DNA from: Vibrio tubiashii
GTDB lineage: Bacteria > Pseudomonadota > Gammaproteobacteria > Enterobacterales > Vibrionaceae
Direction: 5' to 3'
Assembly (NCBI GenBank): GCA_000775715.1
Contig: JRWQ01000007.1
Location: forward strand, 404,902-468,901
Length of the DNA stretch: 64,000 bases
Shown here: positions 28,663 through 38,136 of the stretch, in pieces
Numbering within the stretch: the stretch's first letter is position 1
Layout: each line of letters begins with the position of its first letter
The notes under the pieces: model-generated
Told to the model about the DNA's origin: nothing
The model's database searches: none
Seen by the model: the letters and a program-made list of their open reading frames with translations, nothing else
Position numbers and translations under genes: made by a program

Positions 28663-28733
28663 TTAACTATTCAGTCGCTAAATTTATCGCCTTTTATGCA
28701 GTGTTTTGGCGGTTGATTTAGCACCTTTCGCTT

Positions 28734-31571
28734 TTAAGTCGGAGTTGATACTTCATCCACCAAGTAAAGTATAGATTGATACGGTATACCACTGTGATGC
28801 GATAGGCCAATTTCACAAGTTCGACTGTTGCTAAAGCCGCGCTGGCAATCATCTGGCACCTGCTCTTTTAACGGATGGACTGCTGCTTCGTTTAACTCTG
28901 GTGTGGTGAAGCCTTTGTCACCCGCCCAACCACAGCATGAGATGTGTTCAGGTACAACGACGTTAGATACGCAAGCCTCGGCCAGCGAGAGCATTTGACT
29001 CTCTAATCCCATACGGCGAGAGCTACAAGTAACATGGAGCATCACGGTTTCTTGCTTGGGACTGATGGCTAGATGTTCAAGAAGATACTTAGCGACAAAC
29101 CCTGTTGGTTCTAAAATTTCCATCGGCTTGGTAAAGCTTTCGATACTGCGTTTAGCACATGGGCTAGTATCCATTAATATTGGATATTCTCCTTCATAGC
29201 TTGCCTGCCATAGAGACGCTTCTAGTTGCTGGGCTTTTTGTGTTGCTACGTCAGTCATTCCTTTACTATCGTAGGGCATGCCACAACACTGGTCATCAAG
29301 TTTCTCTGGGATGATCACTTCAAAGCCCGCCTTCTTGATGAGTGACAATGTCACTTCAGTTAGGCTGCGTTGGTCTTGAGCATCACTTTGCTGTCCCATG
29401 GTTCTTGAAGCACAAGAAGGGAGGTAAACCACTTTTTTATCTGAGCGCACCAGAAGTTCTATCGACTTATCGAGCTTATGGCTGTTCGATTGTGGAGTTT
29501 CAGGAAGCCACACTGGTGTTTTGTTGTTGGTTATTTTGCGGATACCGTTAGTCATGGTAGATACAGCATCTTCCCCAATGACTTTGACCGCAAGCTGGTT
29601 GGCTTTTAACGATGCGCGAGTTAAAGAGGTAGTGGTAGAGAAGTGATCGGCGGTCCATTTAGCTATTGGAGTAAATTTTTTATACTTTGCTGTTCGCAGT
29701 TGCTTAATCAGATCTCCGGTGTTGATTCCAACAGGGCATCTATCGGCACATAAACCAGTCGCAGCACAAGTATCAATGCCTTGGTATTCGAAGACCTTCT
29801 CCAACTCACTTGCATCAGTATCTTCGCCCATTGCTTTGCGTTTTTGCAGTTCGCGATACAAGACGATGCGCTGACGCGGCGAGAGAGTCAACGTGCGAGA
29901 TGGACACACTGGCTCACAGAATCCACATTCAATACAACGGTCGACGATAGGGTCAGCCGCAGGCATGGGTTTAAGGTTCTCGATATGAGAGTTAGGGCTA
30001 TCATTAATGATGACGCCTGGATTAATCAGGCTATCAGGGTCAAATAGAGATTTGATTTTCCGCATCAACTTGTAAGCATCGGCTCCCCATTCTAGCTCAA
30101 CATACGGGGCCATGTTTCGTCCAGTACCATGTTCAGCCTTAAGTGAACCTTGGTATTTCACTGCGACCAAATCGGCAACATCATCCATAAACTTGCCGTA
30201 GCGGTTTATCTCTTGCTCTGTATCAAAGCCTTGAGTGAATACAAAGTGAAGGTTACCTTCTAGCGCATGACCGAATATGATCGCCTCACTGTACTGATAT
30301 TTGTCGAATAGAGTTTGAAGGTCACGTACGCCATTAGCGAGGTTTTCGACTGGGAAGGCGACATCTTCGATAATGACCGTTGTGCCAACTTCACGCACGG
30401 CGCCGACGGCAGGGAACATGCCTTTGCGAATACCCCATAAATTGGCAACAACCTTGGGATCAAGGGTAAAGGGAACTGACGCGACTATGGTATAGCCCGA
30501 AAGCGAGTTGAGTATATCAGCACATTGTTGGTCGATTGCCGCTTGGTCACTCGCGTGAGTCTCGATCAGCAGTGCTGTCGCCTCTAGATCAAGCCGCTGG
30601 ATAAACTCTGGCATACCGGGTTTGTCTGCGACAGAGCGTAGCGCACGTCCATCCATAAGCTCTACGGCAGCTACGGGCGTTTTGGAAAGGGTGGCTACCG
30701 CTTTGCTCGCCTCTTCAATATTGGCAAATACCAGTAGTGCAGAAGCTTTGAAATTATGCTCTATGACAGTGTTGTATGTGATCTCAGCAATGAAGCCCAA
30801 CGTGCCCTCTGAGCCTATGATTAAGTGCTCTAGAACTTCGATAGGATCGCTATAATCGACCAAGGCATTTAACGCGTAACCTGTGGTGTTTTTGAGTCGG
30901 TATTTGTGTCGAATACGTTCTGCTAGCTCGGTGTTGTTCTGAGTTTCTTTGACTAATGCAGCAAGGCCGTCGACGATATCGGATCGAGTTACACAAAACG
31001 CTGCAATGCTCTCTTTGCATGAGGTGTCGAGCAATGTTCCATCATTGAGAACAACTTTAACGCTGTCGATGGTCTTGTAAGAGTTCTGCGCAGTACCACA
31101 GCACATACCGCTGGCATTGTTGGCGGCGATACCACCGATCTTACAGGTGTTGATTGAAGCAGGATCAGGACCAATCTTACGCTTAAACGGCGCAAGGTAC
31201 TTGTTGGCATCCGCGCCGATAACACCGGGTTGGAGGATGATCTTATCGCCGTTGTCGATGATTTCGTGACCACGCCAATCGTCTGTTAGCGTGATAAGCA
31301 CAGAGTCTGATACCGCTTGACCAGAGAGGCTAGTGCCAGCGGCGCGAAAGGTGAAGTGAATTTGCATTTCACGACAGCACTGAATGGTGTAGATGACTTC
31401 ATCAAGATTTTTTAGTCGCACAACGATTTGCGGTACTAAACGGTAAAAGCTTGCGTCAGTACCATAGGCCAAGCGTTTGGTGTGCTCAGTAATGATTCTT
31501 TCGCGATCAATCTCAACCGCTAATAGAGATTCCAATTGACGATATTTGTTGTCACTTTCTTGATTCGACAT
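28734..31571 (-). CDS. FAD- and Fe-S-dependent D-lactate dehydrogenase (type II)
   Basis: Large respiratory flavoprotein (945 aa) that oxidises D-lactate (or a related 2-hydroxy acid) to pyruvate and passes electrons to the membrane chain. Domains in order: FAD_binding_4 (residues about 40-240; FRAAGTSLSGQA, SEGTLGFI), FAD-oxidase C-terminal domain, two 4Fe-4S motifs (CIECGFCEPVCP and CAATGLCADRCP, about 540-620), and a C-terminal CCG/heterodisulfide-reductase-like part (CCGMPYDSKG, CCGWAGDKG). Gene order lldP-lldD-this gene identifies a lactate utilisation operon. YdiJ-like 2-hydroxyglutarate activity is an alternative. Confidence 0.88.
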   Translation of the reverse strand: MSNQESDNKYRQLESLLAVEIDRERIITEHTKRLAYGTDASFYRLVPQIVVRLKNLDEVIYTIQCCREMQIHFTFRAAGTSLSGQAVSDSVLITLTDDWRGHEIIDNGDKIILQPGVIGADANKYLAPFKRKIGPDPASINTCKIGGIAANNASGMCCGTAQNSYKTIDSVKVVLNDGTLLDTSCKESIAAFCVTRSDIVDGLAALVKETQNNTELAERIRHKYRLKNTTGYALNALVDYSDPIEVLEHLIIGSEGTLGFIAEITYNTVIEHNFKASALLVFANIEEASKAVATLSKTPVAAVELMDGRALRSVADKPGMPEFIQRLDLEATALLIETHASDQAAIDQQCADILNSLSGYTIVASVPFTLDPKVVANLWGIRKGMFPAVGAVREVGTTVIIEDVAFPVENLANGVRDLQTLFDKYQYSEAIIFGHALEGNLHFVFTQGFDTEQEINRYGKFMDDVADLVAVKYQGSLKAEHGTGRNMAPYVELEWGADAYKLMRKIKSLFDPDSLINPGVIINDSPNSHIENLKPMPAADPIVDRCIECGFCEPVCPSRTLTLSPRQRIVLYRELQKRKAMGEDTDASELEKVFEYQGIDTCAATGLCADRCPVGINTGDLIKQLRTAKYKKFTPIAKWTADHFSTTTSLTRASLKANQLAVKVIGEDAVSTMTNGIRKITNNKTPVWLPETPQSNSHKLDKSIELLVRSDKKVVYLPSCASRTMGQQSDAQDQRSLTEVTLSLIKKAGFEVIIPEKLDDQCCGMPYDSKGMTDVATQKAQQLEASLWQASYEGEYPILMDTSPCAKRSIESFTKPMEILEPTGFVAKYLLEHLAISPKQETVMLHVTCSSRRMGLESQMLSLAEACVSNVVVPEHISCCGWAGDKGFTTPELNEAAVHPLKEQVPDDCQRGFSNSRTCEIGLSHHSGIPYQSILYLVDEVSTPT

Positions 31572-31624
31572 CTTTGCTTCCTTGTGCTTGCGACCGGCGT
31601 TGTATTTTTTATGTGGCCAGGTTC

Positions 31625-31664
31625 AAAAAGGGTGTCAGCTTGCAACAAATATTGCAGTGACACC
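31625..31664 (-). terminator. Intercistronic terminator between lldD and the D-lactate dehydrogenase gene
   Basis: A strong hairpin (7-bp outer stem, 31631-31637 with 31658-31664, plus an inner TTGCAA/TTGCA stem) is followed on the minus strand by TTTTT. It sits inside the operon and should lower expression of the distal gene. Confidence 0.7.
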
Positions 31665-31671
31665 TGGGGAA

Positions 31672-32811
31672 TTATTTAAAGTTGACCAACGAGTCTCGAG
31701 TTAAATCGTGGATACTTTTCGCACCAGTGAGTGTCATCGCAACTCGCATCTCTTTTTCATATAGGTCGAGCAGGTTTTCTACTCCTGCTTGCCCCTGAGC
31801 GGCAAGTGCATAGATAAATGAACGGCCTAGTAGCGTGCAATCAGCGCCTAGTGCAAGCATACGCACTACATCTAAGCCGGTGCGGATGCCTGAATCAACG
31901 AAGATTTTAAGATCACCTTTTACCGCATCAGCAATCGTCGGCAGTGCTTTGGCTGTCGACAATACACCGTCAAGTTGACGTCCACCGTGGTTTGAAACCA
32001 CAATACCATCAGCGCCAAAGCTTACAGCGTCTTTAGCATCTTGTTCGTCAAGTATGCCTTTAATCACCATTGGACCGTCCCAAAACTCACGAATCCACTC
32101 AAGATCTTTCCATGAGATAGATGGGTCGAAGTTATCGCCAAGCCACCCAATGTAGTCTTCTAGCTTGGTCGGTTCACCGCGATAGGTTGAGATATTGCCT
32201 AGATCGTGCGGTTTACCAAACAGACCAACATCGAATGCCCAGCTCGGATGACGCATGGCTTGGAAAACACGACGAGCTGCGGCATTTGGTCCGCTCATGC
32301 CAGAGTGCATATCGCGGTAGCGTGCGCCGGGTACGGGCATATCTACGGTAAATACTAACGTGGTTACACCAGCAGCCTTAGCACGTTCAAGGACGTTTTT
32401 CATGAATCCGCGGTCTTTCAATACGTAGAGCTGAAACCACATTGGACGCTCAATTGCAGGCGCAACTTCTTCAATAGGGCAGACAGATACTGTCGACATA
32501 GTAAACGGGATGCCTTTGTTCTCAGCGGCTTTTGCTGCCTGGACTTCACCGCGTCTTGCATACATACCAGTAAGTCCTACTGGTGCAAGTGCGATGGGCA
32601 TAGAGAACTTCTCGCCGAATATTTCTGTATCGAGACTGAGGTCTTGCATGTTTTTTAGGACACGCTGTTTGAGTGCGATCTCTGCTAAGTCTTCAGTGTT
32701 TCTTCTCAGCGTATGCTCACCGTAAGAACCACCATCAATGTAATGAAATAGAAAAGGCGGTAACTTAGATTGTGCGGCTGCGCGGTAGTCAGTTGAAGCA
32801 GAAATAATCAT
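31672..32811 (-). CDS. lldD: L-lactate dehydrogenase (FMN, quinone-dependent)
   Basis: Membrane-associated flavoenzyme oxidising L-lactate to pyruvate. It is a 379-aa alpha-hydroxy-acid dehydrogenase: [17 protein letters not shown] opening, [33 protein letters not shown], the active-site block [12 protein letters not shown] with catalytic His/Arg, and [21 protein letters not shown] for FMN phosphate. Slightly shorter than E. coli LldD (396 aa) but otherwise canonical. It follows the permease gene lldP. Confidence 0.96.
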   Translation of the reverse strand: MIISASTDYRAAAQSKLPPFLFHYIDGGSYGEHTLRRNTEDLAEIALKQRVLKNMQDLSLDTEIFGEKFSMPIALAPVGLTGMYARRGEVQAAKAAENKGIPFTMSTVSVCPIEEVAPAIERPMWFQLYVLKDRGFMKNVLERAKAAGVTTLVFTVDMPVPGARYRDMHSGMSGPNAAARRVFQAMRHPSWAFDVGLFGKPHDLGNISTYRGEPTKLEDYIGWLGDNFDPSISWKDLEWIREFWDGPMVIKGILDEQDAKDAVSFGADGIVVSNHGGRQLDGVLSTAKALPTIADAVKGDLKIFVDSGIRTGLDVVRMLALGADCTLLGRSFIYALAAQGQAGVENLLDLYEKEMRVAMTLTGAKSIHDLTRDSLVNFK

Positions 32812-32992
32812 AAAAGTTGTCCTATATTGTTGTACTTAACGCCTTTCTGTGAAGGCTTAGTATGGTTGAACCGGGTTATCAACATAAATAGTTAATTGGT
32901 ATAAGAGAGGTACCATCGCCCACAAATTTGCTCGATAAATCTATCAAGCGCTTTCTTGTCAGGGGCCAAGGCAATAGCACCTCGTCGTTATG

Positions 32993-34684
32993 TTAGTGCA
33001 TCAAGGCGTCTGTGATGTGTAGGCCATAAATTGCGACTAAGCCAATGATTCCAGTAACTAATAGATAATAGATGGTTGGGATGATCGTTTTACGCAAAGT
33101 CGCACCTTCACGACCCAGTAGGCCAACCGTTGCAGATGCGGCGACCACATTGTGGATAGCAATCATGTTTCCGGCCGCAGCGCCGACAGCTTGAAGCGCA
33201 ACCACAACGGCACTAGAGATGGTTAGCGTCTGAGCAACTTCAAACTGGAACTGACTAAACATCATGTTTGATACTGTGTTAGAGCCAGCAATAAACGCCC
33301 CTAGTGCGCCAACAGTAGCGCTTAGTGCAGGGAAGGCGTCACCGACCAATCCAGCAGCAAAGTTGGCGGTAGTCACTGGCATGCTAGCAAGGTCTGCCTC
33401 GTTAATGCCGGAGTTAATGAAGATGCGTACCATAGGAATAGTGAATACAAGCACGAATCCGGCACCAATTAGGGTTTTACTCGATTCACCAAATGCTTTT
33501 GCTAATGGCGTTACACTACGCGATTGAAGTAGTACCGCAATAAAGGCTACAAATACTAAGATGCCTCCTGGAAGATAAAGCGGCTGAATCGCGGTGCTGA
33601 TGCCTGCTTCACCAAGAATGTTGCCAAACGATAGGCTAACACTGCGTAGCATTGCTTTAAATTCTGTGCTTACTCGACTCGCAACCAAAACGATGGCTAA
33701 CAGCACGTAAGGTAGCCATGCTAATGCCATGCTCATCGGTTTTGTTTTAGCGTCATCAAGGTCGATTTTTAGAGAGCCTAACCATTCGGCAGGCCACTTG
33801 TTTTCGTCCTCAAAATCCCAAGTTGTTTTTGGCACTAAGAAGCCACGCTTTGCTGCTGATACAACAATAGCAAGTCCAACTAAACCTCCAATCAAAGAAG
33901 GGAACTCGGCACCAAGGAACACACCGGTTAGGGCATAAGGAATGGTGAATGACAGGCCAGCAAAAATAGCGAACGGCAAGATATCCAAACCTTCAGTCCA
34001 ACTTCTATTTTTGCCAAAGAAGCGAGTTAACATCATCGCCATGAGAACAGGGATAAGGGTGCCAACACTGGCATGGATAAGTGCGACGCTTGATGTGATT
34101 TGTTGCAGGTATGCATCCCATGTTGAACCATTAGCAATTAGGGCTTCGCCAATGTTGTGAGTATCTAGACCTTTATTCACGCCAACGATAATGGGTGTAC
34201 CTACCGCACCAAATGAAACTGGCGTTGATTGGATCATCATCCCCATTAAAACAGCGGCGAGGGCAGGGAAGCCGATCGCAACCAGTAGGGGCGCGGCGAT
34301 TGCAGCAGGTGTACCAAAACCGGAAGCACCTTCGATAAACGAGCCGAAACACCAAGCGATGATGATTGCTTGAATCCGTCTATCTGGCGATATGTTGGTA
34401 AAACCGTTACGAATGGTAGAAATCGCGCCTGTGTGTTTCAACGTGTTGAGCAAGAAAATTGCGCCGAATACAATCCAAAGTACAGAAACAGTAATACCTA
34501 ATCCTTGAAATACAGAGGCAAGCACTCGGGTTGTTGACATGTCCCAAGCGAAAAGGGCGATGACAACGGTTAGGCCAAATGCGACAGGCATTGCGCGTTT
34601 GGCAGGCCAATTGAGGCCAACCAGAAGTATGGCGGCAACGACTATTGGCGAGAAAGCCACAAGGGCAAGTAATGTTTCACTCAT
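32993..34684 (-). CDS. lldP: L-lactate permease
   Basis: Inner-membrane lactate/glycolate:proton symporter with about 13-14 hydrophobic helices; 563 aa is close to E. coli LldP (551). Family blocks are [32 protein letters not shown] and the C-terminal [19 protein letters not shown]. First gene of lldP-lldD-dehydrogenase, divergent from a LysR-type regulator gene, so the 155-base gap at 34685-34839 holds both promoters. Confidence 0.95.
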   Translation of the reverse strand: MSETLLALVAFSPIVVAAILLVGLNWPAKRAMPVAFGLTVVIALFAWDMSTTRVLASVFQGLGITVSVLWIVFGAIFLLNTLKHTGAISTIRNGFTNISPDRRIQAIIIAWCFGSFIEGASGFGTPAAIAAPLLVAIGFPALAAVLMGMMIQSTPVSFGAVGTPIIVGVNKGLDTHNIGEALIANGSTWDAYLQQITSSVALIHASVGTLIPVLMAMMLTRFFGKNRSWTEGLDILPFAIFAGLSFTIPYALTGVFLGAEFPSLIGGLVGLAIVVSAAKRGFLVPKTTWDFEDENKWPAEWLGSLKIDLDDAKTKPMSMALAWLPYVLLAIVLVASRVSTEFKAMLRSVSLSFGNILGEAGISTAIQPLYLPGGILVFVAFIAVLLQSRSVTPLAKAFGESSKTLIGAGFVLVFTIPMVRIFINSGINEADLASMPVTTANFAAGLVGDAFPALSATVGALGAFIAGSNTVSNMMFSQFQFEVAQTLTISSAVVVALQAVGAAAGNMIAIHNVVAASATVGLLGREGATLRKTIIPTIYYLLVTGIIGLVAIYGLHITDALMH

Positions 34685-34839
34685 TGGTACATCCTTTACA
34701 TTCTTCGTTTAGGACTCTTCGGAGTCTCTTAGATTTTATATTTGTGATGTGTTTGTTAATTTCGGGTGAATTTACCCCTTTATTTTTTGCTGATATAGGG
34801 AAATAATGAAAATGATTAATTCCAAAAGTGACATAATAA

Positions 34840-35739
34840 ATGCGAGCAGATGACTTAATCCTGTTTTCTCAAGTGGTAGAACTGGGTAGTTTTAGTAAGG
34901 TTGCTGAGATAAATAACCTTACGAATTCGGTAGTTAGCAAAAGAATAGCCCGTCTGGAGCAGGAAATTGGCGTGCAACTATTGTATCGAACAACGCGTAA
35001 ATTAACGTTAACAGAAGCGGGTAAAGCGTTAACACACGGTGCTAAAAATGTGAAGCAAGCCGCTCAGGAGGCTATGGATGCAGTTTCAGGCTTTGGTGAG
35101 AATGTGAGCGGTCATATCAAAATGTCGGTGCCGAGCATATCCGGTGATTTGATACTTGCTGAAGCGGTTGCAGAGTTTTGCAACCTACATCCGGGGTTGT
35201 CGGTTGACATGTCTCTAGACAACCGTTTTGTCGATTTGGTAGAAGGGGGATACGATCTTGTTATTCGAACTGGCTATCTCGAGGACTCCAGTTTAATTGC
35301 AAGGCATATCCTTGATTCACAGTGGGTGGTTTGTGCTTCTCCCTCTTATATCGCTAAAAACGGAAAACCAACAGACCCTAACGATCTTACACAACACAAC
35401 TGCTTGCAGTACGCGTATCAGACGACGGGAGCGAGTGACTGGGAGTTTAAAGCCGGCGAGGGCAACTACATTGTAAGAGTGGCTGGCTCATTTTCTACCG
35501 ATAACGCCACCGCATTAAGGAAAGCCGCTCTAGGTGGTTATGGCATTGCCTATGTACCCCGATGCCTTGTATACCACGATATTCGTAATGGTTTGCTAGT
35601 AGACCTCTTTCCTGAGCAAGTGGGCAAAAAGCTTGGGATATATGCTGTTTACCCGTTCACGCGCCAACCGCCGAACAAGGTTAAGTTGTTGATTGAACAC
35701 ATTCGAACCCGATATTTGGCTATTTCTCACTACTTCTAA
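34840..35739 (+). CDS. LysR-family transcriptional regulator
   Basis: A 299-aa DNA-binding regulator with an N-terminal winged HTH (FSQVVELGSFSKVAEINNLTNSVVSKRIARLEQEIG, split here as the helix-turn-helix region at residues 8-43) and a C-terminal periplasmic-binding-like effector domain. It is divergent from lldP and the natural candidate to control lactate use. This differs from E. coli, where LldR is a GntR protein. Effector not determinable. Confidence 0.9.
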   Translation: MRADDLILFSQVVELGSFSKVAEINNLTNSVVSKRIARLEQEIGVQLLYRTTRKLTLTEAGKALTHGAKNVKQAAQEAMDAVSGFGENVSGHIKMSVPSISGDLILAEAVAEFCNLHPGLSVDMSLDNRFVDLVEGGYDLVIRTGYLEDSSLIARHILDSQWVVCASPSYIAKNGKPTDPNDLTQHNCLQYAYQTTGASDWEFKAGEGNYIVRVAGSFSTDNATALRKAALGGYGIAYVPRCLVYHDIRNGLLVDLFPEQVGKKLGIYAVYPFTRQPPNKVKLLIEHIRTRYLAISHYF

Positions 35740-35790
35740 GCCGGAAAAAGCCGATGCATCCGTGCGCCGGCTTTGGGTTCGGCGGCCAAA
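35738..35790. terminator. Bidirectional terminator region between lysR and the YejF-like gene
   Basis: AAGCCGG (35738-35744) pairs with CCGGCTT (35767-35773). On the minus strand a related fold (AAGCCG with CGGCTT) is followed by TTT. A second small hairpin (TTCGG/CCGAA, about 35778-35795) lies beside it. It separates convergent genes. Confidence 0.6.
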
Positions 35791-35803
35791 CCGAAAAATT
35801 CCT

Positions 35804-37426
35804 TTATGCTGCTTCGGTGGGTTCGTCTAAGTCAAAGGAGGCGGCAATCAATTTTTTGGTGTAGTCACTGCGTGGATTATGGAAAATCTCTGCCGCCGTT
35901 CCTTGCTCCATCACTTCGCCTTTTTGCATGACCAATACACGGTCAGACAGCGCTTTTACGACACTCAAGTCGTGGCTGATAAACAAAAAGCCAATGTTGT
36001 GTTTTTTCTGCAAATCTTTAAGAAGATCAATCACAGTAAGCTGGACGGAACGATCAAGTGCGGAAGTTGGTTCATCTAGCAGTATAAATGAAGGCTCAAG
36101 GATTAACGCACGGGCAATGGCAATACGCTGTCGTTGACCACCAGAAAACTCGTGTGGGTAACGGTTAATAGAGTGAGGCTCTAATCTCACTTCTTCAAGG
36201 GCTTTGCGTGCTTTCGCCATTCGTTCGGCACGCGTTAGTTGTGGCTGATGAACCGTCAATGCCTCAGTAATAATATCGCCCACGGTCATACGTGGAGATA
36301 ATGAACCATACGGGTCTTGAAACACCATTTGGATATCTTTCTTTAAATTGAACCGTTGCTTGTCAGTGAGCTCATCTATGTTTTGACCTTTGAACTCGAT
36401 AGACCCCGTTGATGGCAGCAATCCAATTAACGCTCGACCTAGAGTAGATTTTCCGGAACCGGACTCTCCCACTATTCCAAGCGTTTCACCTTGCTTGAGT
36501 TGCAAAGAGATCCCTTTAACTGCTTCAAAGTATTTATTGCGGCTAGGTAGGAGGTGAGACTTAATCAAAAACTTAACCCGTATATCGTCAGCTTTTAGTA
36601 GTGCGGGCGCGTTGTCTTGAACTGGATCTTTACTGCCGTTAGGAATTGAGTCTATCAGCATTTGAGTATACTCATGTGTCGGCTGTGCAAACAGATCTTG
36701 GCATATTCCTTCTTCAACTACGTCGCCTTTACACATCACGATTACTCGGTCAGCCAGGTGCTTTACGACACCAAGATCATGAGTGATAAACAGGATAGAC
36801 ATACCCATTTTGGCTTGGATTTCTTTAATTAGGTTCAAAACCTCGGCTTGAACTGTGACGTCTAATGCTGTGGTAGGTTCATCTGCAATTAAGATATCGG
36901 GCTCATTGATAAGCGCCATTGCAATCATAATGCGTTGCAGTTGACCACCAGAAAACTCATGAGGGTATTTCGTATAGGCTTGCTGTGGATTGGGTAAGTG
37001 AACCAAGTTAAACAGCTCCAAAACCTTTTGTTTTGCTTGTGAATGCGTGACGCTTTGATGACACATTACCGCTTCAGCAACTTGAATGCCTACACGCATA
37101 AACGGATTAAGTGATGTCATTGGTTCCTGAAAAATCATTCCAATTCTATCGCCACGAATGCGTTGCATGGCCTTTTCTGATTTTTCCAACAGCTCTTCAT
37201 GTTCAAACACTATGCTCGACTGGGAATGAACGATAGCGTTGTTGGGTAATAGTTGCATTAGTGCATTGGTCGAGACGGATTTACCGCTCCCTGACTCCCC
37301 AACGATGGCTAGGGTTTCCCCCTTTAGCAGATCGAAGTTAACATCCTTGACTGCGTCAACGATTCCATCGTTTGTGGTAAAGCTAACCGAAAGGCTCCTT
37401 ACCTTTAAAATAGGCACCTGTGACAT
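35804..37426 (-). CDS. YejF-like tandem ABC ATPase of a peptide transporter
   Basis: A 540-aa protein with two full ABC ATPase domains (residues about 1-265 and 280-530), each with Walker A GESGSGKS and signature EFSGGQ, plus oligopeptide-type C-terminal extensions. It matches YejF, which powers YejABE microcin C/peptide uptake. Here no binding protein or permease gene is adjacent: the only upstream partner is a 164-aa TPR-like gene 12 bases away. The permease must be encoded elsewhere, or the ATPase serves another role. A Fur-like box precedes the two-gene unit. Confidence 0.88.
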   Translation of the reverse strand: MSQVPILKVRSLSVSFTTNDGIVDAVKDVNFDLLKGETLAIVGESGSGKSVSTNALMQLLPNNAIVHSQSSIVFEHEELLEKSEKAMQRIRGDRIGMIFQEPMTSLNPFMRVGIQVAEAVMCHQSVTHSQAKQKVLELFNLVHLPNPQQAYTKYPHEFSGGQLQRIMIAMALINEPDILIADEPTTALDVTVQAEVLNLIKEIQAKMGMSILFITHDLGVVKHLADRVIVMCKGDVVEEGICQDLFAQPTHEYTQMLIDSIPNGSKDPVQDNAPALLKADDIRVKFLIKSHLLPSRNKYFEAVKGISLQLKQGETLGIVGESGSGKSTLGRALIGLLPSTGSIEFKGQNIDELTDKQRFNLKKDIQMVFQDPYGSLSPRMTVGDIITEALTVHQPQLTRAERMAKARKALEEVRLEPHSINRYPHEFSGGQRQRIAIARALILEPSFILLDEPTSALDRSVQLTVIDLLKDLQKKHNIGFLFISHDLSVVKALSDRVLVMQKGEVMEQGTAAEIFHNPRSDYTKKLIAASFDLDEPTEAA

Positions 37427-37438
37427 TGTACTTCCTTA

Positions 37439-37933
37439 TCAATTAATGGTGTGCGCACTTTCTATGACTGAGTTATGTTGCTTGAGCGTGGAAAAATAGT
37501 GATGGGCTTTCTGTACATGTTCAAATTCGAGCATCCAATGTGCGCTGCGCTGAGCGCTGCAAAATGCGCCCATGTGCTTCAACAAATCTTCACACTGATT
37601 GTGAATAACATGCTGAGTAGCCCGAACGAGATCGAATGTCTCAATAGAGACAAACTGGATCTGAGCATACGTTTGATTGAGCAGATCGAATGCCTTCTGT
37701 TGCTGGCCCATTTTATTGAGGATTTCCGATTGAGATACGGCAGCATCACGCAATCCAGTGATCAAACAGCCAAACTGGCACGGTTTTGTATCGCTATCAC
37801 AAAGTGCGTCTTGAACATGGCTAGGCAGATGGCTCAGCACCAAATCAAACAGGTAGTGGGCTTCAGGCCAATGGCCTTGTTCGAGCATTTGCTCCGCTTT
37901 TAGATAGTGTGTCCAGCATTGCTGTAGGTCCAT
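37439..37933 (-). CDS. TPR-like helical protein, unknown function
   Basis: A 164-aa soluble, helix-rich protein. The opening CWTHYLKAEQMLEQGHWPEAHYLFD reads like a TPR unit, and later helices (SQSEILNKMGQQQKAFDLLNQ) repeat the pattern. Five Cys and eleven or so His residues are spread through it, which is high for a small protein, but no metal motif is clear. It starts at ATG 37933, ends 12 bases before the YejF-like gene and heads that two-gene unit behind a probable Fur box. I do not recognise a named family. Confidence 0.75.
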   Translation of the reverse strand: MDLQQCWTHYLKAEQMLEQGHWPEAHYLFDLVLSHLPSHVQDALCDSDTKPCQFGCLITGLRDAAVSQSEILNKMGQQQKAFDLLNQTYAQIQFVSIETFDLVRATQHVIHNQCEDLLKHMGAFCSAQRSAHWMLEFEHVQKAHHYFSTLKQHNSVIESAHTIN

Positions 37934-37990
37934 GTTTAATACTCTGCATGCGAAAAGTTCGGTATATTTAAATACAACTCATTATCTAAT

Positions 37991-38009
37991 GCAAATAATT
38001 ATCATTTAA
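37991..38009 (-). promoter_or_regulatory. Probable Fur box
   Basis: The 19-base site GCAAATAATTATCATTTAA (plus strand) matches the Fur consensus GATAATGATAATCATTATC at 12 positions by my count, and a further ATTATC lies just left of it. It sits about 60 bases upstream of the TPR-like gene start. Confidence 0.5.
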
Positions 38010-38136
38010 TTGTTGTAATTTGAATGGTGTGGCTAAAAAGTAAGCGGTTGAACGTGAACTAGTTGTAAGTCACTAAAACTTAAACAAATCTGACCTACAC
38101 TAGCTGTTATAGAACAAAAATGACAAGGATAGAGTG

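Noticed and set aside
37475..37903. 142-codon plus-strand frame
   Set aside because: It lies fully antisense to the TPR-like gene, which has the better context (12 bases from the YejF-like gene, Fur box upstream).
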